Part shown: piece by piece, positions 57,301 through 64,000 of the stretch
Numbering within the stretch: position 1 is the stretch's first letter
Layout: each line of letters starts with the position of its first letter
DNA from: Piper betle
Lineage: Eukaryota; Streptophyta; Magnoliopsida; Piperales; Piperaceae
NCBI GenBank assembly: GCA_033002965.1
Contig: JAURVB010009784.1
Span: 1 to 64,000, forward strand
DNA: 64,000 nt
Direction: 5' to 3'
Position numbers and translations under genes: made by a program
Notes under the pieces: generated by a model
Seen by the model: the letters and a program-made list of their open reading frames with translations, nothing else
Databases searched by the model: none
Told to the model about the DNA's origin: nothing

Positions 57301-57930
57301 CAACATCTGGGGCCATATCACCCAGAGTAGGGGGCACAGCAGAGACGACGTGTAAATGCGCCAGTAGCCATGAGAGCCATGGATGGCCAGGTTCAGGGTA
57401 GCAAAGCCCGATTCTGTCAAAATTGACTACACCATCATTGAGGAGAGTGCAGAGTAGGTAGAAATGTATGCTACAACTACGGTCAGCCAGGGCACCAAGC
57501 TGTAGAGTGCAGAGTAGGCACTAGGGTTTGCTACAACTGTGGTCAGCCAGGGCACAGGGCCACAGAGTGCAGAGGAGGCACTAGGACCTGTTACAGTTGC
57601 GGTCAACTGGGACGTAGGACTGCAACATGTCCGACTGGCCAGAGCCAGCAGTTGACACTCCCAGCGCCTCAGAAGAGGCTTGCACTTCCAGCTCCCCAAC
57701 AGCAGTCACAGTAGAGAGGCCAACAGAGCAAGGGACAAGGCTAGAGAGGTGGAGACCAACAACCACTGAGGCAGCAGCAGAAGGGACAAGATCAGAGAGG
57801 GTACATGGCTACAGGACAGACTAGGAAGCAGAAGGAGTAGACCACGCCAGAGCCACAGCTACATTTAGCTCAGAATCAGGCCACACCATCTGCACTAGAG
57901 CAGTAGCAACCAGTAAGGATGTCCATAGCC
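57301..57930 (+). pseudogene. D gag remnant with a four-unit zinc-knuckle array
   Basis: Only the nucleocapsid end of gag is recognisable. From about 57411 four 60-bp units follow one another, each ending in ECR-like residues. Unit 1 has stops within the motif. Unit 2 is CYNYGQPGHQAVEC (second Cys replaced by Tyr). Unit 3 is CYNCGQPGHRATEC (complete CX2CX4HX4C). Unit 4 is CYSCGQLGRRTATC (His replaced by Arg). A Gln-, Pro- and Arg-rich tail follows. The capsid domain is absent, apparently lost with the C3 and hAT insertions. Confidence 0.8.
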
Positions 57931-58300
57931 ACCATAGCAGAGGCCCTTGAGGATACGACGGTTGTGACAGGCACGCTTTCCATAGGCCTTGTTCCTGTAC
58001 GTGTCTTGATTGATTCTGGATGTACGCACTCCTTCATTTCACACATGCACACTAATAGGATTTGATGTAAGATAAGAGGAGTTAGGACATTCATTGTTAG
58101 TGTCCACCCCGCCGGTAGTGTAATAGCTATGGGCGAGTGTGTGCGTGATGTCCCTGTTGAGATTCAACAGTGTAGCTTGTAGCTGATTTGATACTATTCA
58201 AGCTACAAGAATTTGATGTGATATTTAGGATGAATTATATGTCTAAGCAAGGAGCAGTGATCGATTGTCAAAGGAAGATGACAACTTTCCGCCATGGAAG
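57931..58300 (+). pseudogene. D aspartic protease remnant
   Basis: ALEDTTVVTGTLSIGLVPV leads to the active site LIDSGCTHSFIS (Asp codon about 58011). A stop follows at about 58062. In another frame 58188-58300 gives EFDVIFRMNYMSKQGAVIDC, the protease-RT linker (normally GMDWL...HA..DC). Multiple stops lie between these parts. Confidence 0.85.
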
Positions 58301-58430
58301 ACACCGTTTTTCTTCCAAGGGTAGGGCTCGAGACAGGGAGCAAGGATGGATATCCCATCAGAGTGCAGTGAGACAACTGGATCAGAGGCAGTGAATTGAT
58401 AATGAGCAACGTTAGTTTTGACTGAGTAGA

Positions 58431-59138
58431 GTGGACCAGGGAAACAGCCTGAGTATAGAGGAGATTCCAGTGGTCCGCAAATTTACAGATGTATTTCCTA
58501 AGGAGATTACTGGATTGCCACCAGGCAGAGAGGTGGATCTTGCCATCGAGTTGATGCCTGGCACAGCCCCAATTTCGAGAGCTCCGTATAGGATGGCACC
58601 TCTTGAGCTCAAGGAAGTGAAGGAACAGCTACAGACACTGTTGGACCAAGGATTCATTAGACCGAGTGTTTCCCCTTGGGGCGCACCGGTGTTATTTGTG
58701 AGGAAGAAGGATGGAAGCATGTGGTTATGCATAGATTACAGGATGCTAAACCATGCAACGGTTAAGAATAGATACCCTCTTCCTCGTATTGATGATTTAT
58801 TTGACCAGTTGAGCTTAGCAGTTGTCTTTTCGAAGATTGATTTGAGATCAGGATACTGCCAATTGAGGATTAGAGCAGAAGACATCCCAAAAACTGCATT
58901 TAGGACGAGATATGGACACTACGAGTTTTTGGTCATGCAGTTTGGATTGACCAATGCTCCAGCAACATTTATGGACTTGATGAACAGAGTGTTCAATCCA
59001 TGCTTGGACCATTTTGTGATCGTCTTTGTGAATGACATACTGGTATATTCTTCGTCCAAGGAAGAACATGCGCAACACCTAAGGATTGTGTTGCAAACAC
59101 TAAGAGAGCATAGGTTGTATGGGAAATTTTCAAAGTGA
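58431..59138 (+). pseudogene. D reverse transcriptase remnant, catalytic site mutated
   Basis: This is the longest pol frame, 235 codons, and copies RNA to DNA in an intact element. Visible RT motifs in order: [17 protein letters not shown] (19-36), [16 protein letters not shown] (52-67), [20 protein letters not shown] (74-93), LCIDYRMLN (99-107), [15 protein letters not shown] (133-147), [12 protein letters not shown] (169-180), and the active-site box FVNDILVYS (199-207). The family has two Asp at this box; here the first is Asn (codon AAT, 59031-59033). The frame stops at 59136 within the thumb region, before the 'CEFW...FLGH' sequence. It is non-functional. Confidence 0.95.
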
Positions 59139-59860
59139 AGTTTCTAGTTGCAAACACTGAGAGAGCTATAGTTTCTGCATCAGGCATCTCAAGTAGATCC
59201 AGCTAAGATAGAGGCAGTAGTGCAGTGGAAACAACCGAAGACAGCTACGGAGGTTCGAAGCGTTTTCTGGGATTGGCTGGATACTACAAACAGTTCATTC
59301 AGGACTTCTCTTCCAGAGCAGCCCCTCGACACGACTGACTAGAAAGAGGAACGGTTCATATGGACAGACGAATGTGAGCGGAGTTTTAGGATGCTAAAGG
59401 AGAGGTTGACTTCGGCGCCTATCCTCACATTGCCTGAGGGACATGAGGATTTTGTAGTGTATACTGATGCCTCAGGGATTGGCTTAGGGGTTGTGTTTTG
59501 ATGCAGAAGGATAAGGCTACTACTTATGCATCTCGTCAGCTCAAGGTGCATGAGCATAACTATCCTACTCATGACCTAGAGCTTGCTGCATTCATATTCG
59601 CTCTCAGAATATGGAGGCACTATCTATAAGGAACATCTTTCAGACTTCTAACTGATCACCAGAGTCTAAAATATATCTTCACGTGGAAGGATCTAAATAG
59701 CAGACAGAGAAGATGGTTGGAGATGTTAGCAGATTATGAGGTCGACATAGCATACCATGAGGGTAAAGCGAATGTGGTAGCCGATGCATTGAGCAGGAAG
59801 CCAAGATTCTCGTACACCGCTGAATTAGCAGCATTGTCAGTGACCTAGTACACTACGGGG
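59139..59860 (+). pseudogene. D RNase H remnant
   Basis: After damage around 59140-59190 the connection resumes with VDPAKIEAVVQWKQPKTATE, then KEERFIWTDECERSFRMLK. The RNase H domain gives [17 protein letters not shown], a frameshift, [32 protein letters not shown], a stop, [13 protein letters not shown], and [14 protein letters not shown]. The catalytic Asp, Glu and Asp positions are present but spread over several frames. A stop at about 59848 follows. Confidence 0.85.
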
Positions 59861-60059
59861 CAGGAGACAGTTAGTTGGGATGATGGCGCGACTTACGATT
59901 CATCCAAGCATGCTTGAGTAGATTTGGATTGCACAGGAGGCAGATCTGCAGCTGAAGCAGTGGTTGGAACAAGGAACACATCTGGAATTGGCCGAGAGAT
60001 ACAGACGGATTAGTCAGATTGAGAGGCCGACTATTCGTGCCTAATGTTCCAGAGTATCC

Positions 60060-61224
60060 CGGGTCAAGTACTATTCTTCACGAAGCTTACACGTCGAGAT
60101 GCTCAATACACCCAGGTGGAGTGAAAATGTACCACGATGTCCGACGAACCAATTAGTGGCCAGGAATGAAGAGAGAAGTATACAATATAGTGGCTAGATG
60201 TTTGGTATGCCAGCAAGTAAAAGCCGAGCACGTACGCCCAGGTGGAATGCTACAACCGTTGGAAACCCTAGAGTGGAAGTGGGAGAGTATAGTTTACGAC
60301 TTTGTAGTTGGTTTACCTAAGACCCGCCAACAAAAGGATGCATGCATATGGGTCATAGTAGATCGACTTACAAAGAGTGTACACTTCATACCGATCAGGA
60401 TGGATTGCCCACTGACCATATTGGCTACGCTGTACAGAGATTAGATGAGTCAGGTTACACGGCATGCCACGGGAGATCATATCAGACAGGGATCCAAGGT
60501 TCACATCACGATTTTGGAAGGCTTTTCAGACAGCTATGGGCACAGAATCGAGATTCAGCACAGCTTTCCATCCTCAAACAGTTGGACAGACGGAAAGAAC
60601 CATACAGACCCTAGAAGACTTGCTTCGTGCATGTATCCTGGATTTCGGAGGAAGTTGGGAAGAACACCTACCTCTGGTGGAATTCTCCTACAACAACAGC
60701 TATCAGGCCACGATTGGAATGGCACCGTTCAAAGCACTATACGGCACACCATGCAAATCCCCAGTGTGTTGGGTGCAGGGCAACGAACCAGTGGTAGTTG
60801 GGCTAGAAATGATCCAGCAGACACAAGAGGTGGTAATGAGGATTAGAAGAAGAATGAGGTCAGCTCAAGATAGACAAAAGAGTTACGCATATCAGCGCAG
60901 ATGTGAGGTTCATTTCGCGTTAGGAGATCACGTTCTCCTGAAGGTCTCTCCGACTAAGGGAAACACGAGATTCGGGACGCGAGGAAACTCATTCCGCGCT
61001 ATATTGGACCCTTTGACGTGATTGAGCGCATTGGACCAGTGGCATATAGGCTAGCATTGCCTCCTCACCTATCAGCTATGCATGATGTCTTCCACGTGTC
61101 AATGTTGAAGAAGTATCACCCCGACAACTCTCATGTTGTCAGCTTCAAAAGAGGTAGAGCTGCAACCGGACTTGATGTACCCAGAAGATGCAGTCCAAAT
61201 CATGGACCGAAGAGCACTGTTGCA
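60060..61224 (+). pseudogene. D integrase remnant
   Basis: The N-terminal zinc domain appears as CSIHPGGVKMYHDV and CLVCQQVKAEHV. The core has WKWESIVYDFVVGLPKT (first catalytic Asp), [30 protein letters not shown] (second Asp), and [19 protein letters not shown] (Glu). Thus all three catalytic residues survive, but a stop at 60442 and frameshifts separate them. The frame 60464-61021 continues with [19 protein letters not shown] and [12 protein letters not shown], and 61018-61230 with [21 protein letters not shown] frame change at about 61148 enters the tail, which repeat E interrupts at 61225. Confidence 0.9.
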
Positions 61225-62137
61225 CGAATAGACCGATTCCGTGCGGAATCGGCCGATTTAAATCGGATCGGCGTGATGCCGATCCGATTTCGGGGCCGAC
61301 TCGGTCGGCCCCGAATCGGCCTCGAAATCGGCCGAGTTCGGCCGATTCCGACCGATTTAACTCGGAATCGGAATCGGCCGATTTAAATCGGAATCGGTTT
61401 TTTAATGAAATTACTAAAATACCCTAGGTATGATTTTTATTAAATTATTTAAGCATGGGTAAAATGGTAATTTAGATTTTAAAAACCTAAAATCAAACCC
61501 GCTCCCCCGCGCCGCCGCCGCTCGTCCGCCCGCCGCCGCCCCGTTTCCGCCCTCCGCCGTGCTCCCCGACTCCGGGCTCGCCGCCGACCGGGCTACCGAC
61601 CTCGCCGCCGACCTCGCAACGTCGCCGCCGAAGTGTGGCCGGACCGAATCGGGCTGTGACGCACGAATCGCCGCGACTCGCCGCCGACTCGCCCGCCGCT
61701 CCGGGCCGCCTCGCCGCCGGCTGCGGGCCGCTGACTGTTCGTCCGACCGGGCTGCCGACATCCTCCGACATCGCCGCCTCGAGACTCGCCGCCGACCGGG
61801 CCGGCGGCGGCGGCGGCGGGGGTAAAGAGTGGCATTCTCGTAATTAAAAGTTGACTCGAGTCTAACTCGAGTCAAAAATAATAATTAATTCTAAATAATT
61901 TAAAAAAATCTTAAAAAATATTTAAAAATATCAGAAACTATAATATATAGAATAATATCAAAATAACATCAATACCCAATTTTAATATATTTATATTATA
62001 AATTGTCAAATTATTATATATGACCGATTAAATTAATTTGGACCGATTCAACTGAACCGATTCTTGGCCGATTCAGACCGATTCCGATTCCGATTCCGAC
62101 TCCCTGGAAAACCGATTCCGATTCCGATTCCGATTCA
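61225..62137. mobile_element. Repeat E: hairpin-rich element inserted in D pol
   Basis: It splits the D pol tail, whose frame stays in register on both sides if one copy of the flanking TGCA (61221-61224 and 62138-62141) is removed. The ends are inverted and built from GAATCGG / CCGATTC units. The left 200 bp contain two perfect hairpins, AATCGGATCGGC with its complement around GTGAT (61261-61289), and CGGGGCCGAC with its complement around TCG (61291-61313). The middle (61500-61830) is extremely GC-rich, followed by GACTCGAG motifs at 61853-61876 and an AT-rich part. Its long frames (61414-61875 and others, on both strands) are Arg/Ala-rich products of GCC repeats. The superfamily is not recognised. 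Confidence 0.7.
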
Positions 62138-62141
62138 TGCA

Positions 62142-62388
62142 ACCATGCCGAAAGAGTGAAGATTCCCCGAAGAAAAGGGTTCCCCTAGTACAGGTGCAAT
62201 GGACCTAATGAGGAGTTGAAGAAGCTAAATGGGAACGGGAAGATGAGATGAGGAAGCCATACCCGGAGTTGTTCGAGCAACCAGCTTCACAACCAGGTAC
62301 TACGCCAACACTTACATTTAGATGAGGAACATGGTTGAAACTTCCTTGGTTAAAATTTCGAGGACGAAATTTTTCTAAGGAGGAAGGT
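62142..62388 (+). pseudogene. D pol tail, 3' untranslated end and polypurine tract
   Basis: After repeat E the chromodomain-like tail resumes with PLVQVQWT and, after a stop, EEAKWEREDEMRKPYPELFE (62203-62270). 'ATTTCGAGGACGAAATTTTT' at 62355-62374 is the conserved pre-LTR stretch of gypsy elements. AAGGAGGAAGGT is the polypurine tract ending at 62388. Confidence 0.8.
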
Positions 62389-63081
62389 TGTAAAACCCGT
62401 GACTCAGAGTCAGAGTTTCACGGGAGTGAACCAGTCGATTCAACCATCAGTTCGAGTCGAGTCGGCTTCATGGACCGTGAGCAGAGTTGAGACCAGCTGT
62501 GAGTTATGAACGTTGAGGGTCGTGTATGCTCAAGTATATAATGATAACGCCAAAAAGATGATGAAAAATAGGTTATCAAGTATATGGAGGTATGCAGTAT
62601 TGATTGTTATTTTTATTTGATCGTAGAATATTTTTAGGGCCGAATGACGAATTAGGACGTGATATAGGTGAGTTTGGGTGGTTTATTATTTATAGAATAT
62701 ATCATTTGGATGTTGCTGTGTTTGTTTGATTTTATGGGATTTTTCCCAAATTTTCTCGATTTTTTTAGGATTTAATAGGAGATAGTTATTATTATTGACT
62801 CAAGTCGAAGTCGAGTCAAGTTTAATTTTCAAAAATGCCATCGCACGCCTTCATCTTCCCCGATCGTCCTTTTCTTTTTCTCCAAGCCCTAACCGACCGA
62901 CGCCGTCCTGACCTTGCCACCGACTGCAGCCCCCACTACCGGAACCAACCGCCCGTCGTCCCCTCGCCGTCATCGTGTCACCCCAACAGACCCCGGCCAC
63001 CAATCGCCTGCAGGCGTGCCGCCGTGATGCCACAAAGCCGCCTTGGCCGTTGCCACTCTGAGCCGTATTCGGCCGCCATTC
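62389..63081 (+). repeat. 3' LTR of element D, cut by a reverse C LTR
   Basis: TGTAAAACCCGTGACTCAGA matches the 5' LTR start at 44109. It includes 'GACTCAAGTCGAAGTCGAGT' (62800-62819) and the first part of a GC-rich leader (62835-63080), whose frames show no domain. It breaks at 63081. Confidence 0.85.
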
Positions 63082-64000
63082 TGTAACGACCCGGCCATTT
63101 TTAACAATATTGTGGGCCTTGTTGGCCAGGTGTTACCAAAATAAAACTACTAAATGCCGAGTAATAAGTTATAAAATAATGGTTCCCATAGTCTTAGACC
63201 ATTTCCCATAGCCACAAAACTAAATAAAAGAAGTCCCATTTATTACCCATTCTCCTAACCTAACTATCCTATCATACTTTTATTCTACCTTATTACATAC
63301 TCATGTCGGGATCAAGCTCGATGTAGTTCTATTGGCTGATGGGTTAGTCCACCGTGCCACTATAAAATATTGGGCCGACGGGTCAGTCCATCGTGCCCCC
63401 TTATTGGCCGATGGGTTCATTCCATCGTACCCCCTATTATGTTGGGCCGATGGGTCCATTCCACCGTACCCCTTATTGGCCGATGGGTCCATTCCATCGT
63501 ACCCCCTATTAGTTGGCCGATGGGTCCATTCCACCGTACCCCATATTAGCTGATGGGTCCATTCCACCGTACCACTGTATTAGGTTGAGCCGATGGGTCC
63601 ATTCCACCGTACCACCTGTATTAGGTTGAGCCGATGGGTCCATTCCACCGTACCCCCTATTGGCCGATGGGTCCATTCCACCGTACCACTGTATTAGGTT
63701 GAGCCGATGGGTCCATTCCATCGTACCTCCCTATTGGCCGATGGGTCCATTCCACCGTACCACTGTATTAGGTTGAGCCGATGGGTCCATTCCATCGTAC
63801 CCCCTATTGGCCGATATTTATTTATGGACTGTCCGTTCCATTCTGACATGTCCATTATTAGATTTTGAACAGTGCGGCTAAAAAAATAGGGTTTCTTGAA
63901 ACTAGTCAAACGTGAATTTCATATCTGCCATCTAATTTGCAACCATACAATATCTCAACACCCAAAGACCTATTGCAATTTATACCAAAAAGTTCCAGCA
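63082..64000 (-). repeat. C-family LTR, reverse, running off the window
   Basis: TGTAACGACCCGGCCATTTT is the reversed end of a C LTR. Conserved block 1 is at 63185-63245 ('GTCTTAGACCATTTCCCATA'). The tandem array follows at 63336-63815. 63820-64000 matches the reverse of about 12050-12080 and then new sequence. The rest lies beyond the window. Confidence 0.8.
63336..63815 (-). repeat. ~33/45-bp tandem repeats in the terminal C LTR
   Basis: Eleven or so units of 'GCCGATGGGTCCATTCCACC' with spacers such as 'CCCCTATTG' or 'ACTGTATTAGGTTGA'. In reverse they equal the 'GACCCATCAGCCAATA' units of LTR Ca. Confidence 0.9.

Larger units (their letters stand above)
44109..63081 (+). mobile_element. 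D element (Ty3/gypsy), nested and broken
   Basis: A 5' LTR (44109-46355) and a 3' LTR (62389-63081, cut) frame gag, protease, RT, RNase H and integrase remnants in the usual gypsy order on the + strand. The interior is interrupted by the reverse C3 element and fold-back LTR (46356-57048), a hAT fragment, and repeat E (61225-62137). The end of the 5' LTR, the primer-binding site and the start of gag are missing. The polymerase order and chromodomain-like tail fit a chromovirus, tentatively Tekay/Del. Confidence 0.8.

Noticed and set aside
61414..61875. Long open frames on both strands in a GC-rich stretch
   Set aside because: They are Arg/Ala-rich products of GCC-type sequence, overlap on both strands, have no domain, and lie inside repeat E.
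61211..62151. An 8- or 9-bp target duplication for repeat E, which would make it hAT or Mutator
   Set aside because: The flanking octamers AGAGCACT and CATGCCGA do not match. Only TGCA is shared, and it is a palindrome.

Overview
This window looks like nuclear DNA from a flowering plant, in a gene-poor, repeat-dense region. It is AT-rich. Almost every stretch can be assigned to a decayed or nested LTR retrotransposon: Ty3/gypsy elements of several families, an Athila-like element, and miniature TRIM elements. Primer-binding sites of the plant initiator-Met tRNA type recur next to LTR ends. I found no intact host gene, tRNA, rRNA or CRISPR array. All element proteins are broken by stops, frameshifts or deletions. 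The species cannot be named from the sequence. Family letters (B, C, D, E, F, G) are my own labels. Boundaries were read by eye and may be off by a few bases to a few tens of bases where copies diverge.

Layout: 1-137 is the end of an Athila-type LTR and 138-1262 is a piece of a G-type LTR. 1263-7320 is an Athila-like element with gag and protease remains but no reverse transcriptase or integrase. 7321-20356 is a non-coding B-family element. It is split by a C-family solo LTR (9866-17009), which is itself split by an opposite-strand C LTR (12575-16470). 20357-22128 is the tail and LTR of an unrecognised element (F). A reverse B LTR (22129-22601 plus 27948-29239) is split by the G element (22602-27947), which has a 3.8-kb LTR and a gag remnant. 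29240-29436 is a fragment of repeat E. 29437-33951 is the 3' end of a C element with its LTR, followed by a truncated C LTR (33952-35736). 35737-44108 is B-family LTR and internal DNA with a reverse C LTR at 40878-43409.

From 44109 to 63081 lies element D, a Ty3/gypsy element with gag, protease, RT, RNase H and integrase remnants on the + strand. It carries a reverse C element (C3, 46356-54914), an inverted LTR fold-back (54915-57048), a hAT transposase fragment, and a 0.9-kb hairpin-rich repeat (E, 61225-62137) inside its pol tail. Its 3' LTR is cut by another reverse C LTR that runs off the window.

The most striking structure is at 47375-52163. A single inserted unit has perfect 5-bp target duplications (TAAAG), but its left end is a tandem TRIM array (three ~154-bp LTRs and two internal segments) and its right end is a 2.8-kb C LTR. 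The C primer-binding site directly abuts the third TRIM LTR, so this looks like a chimeric retroelement. Other notable signals are a fold-back of two LTR halves, a variable tandem-repeat cassette always at the same place in C LTRs, an identical integrase stop codon in two C copies, and a four-unit zinc-knuckle array in the D gag.
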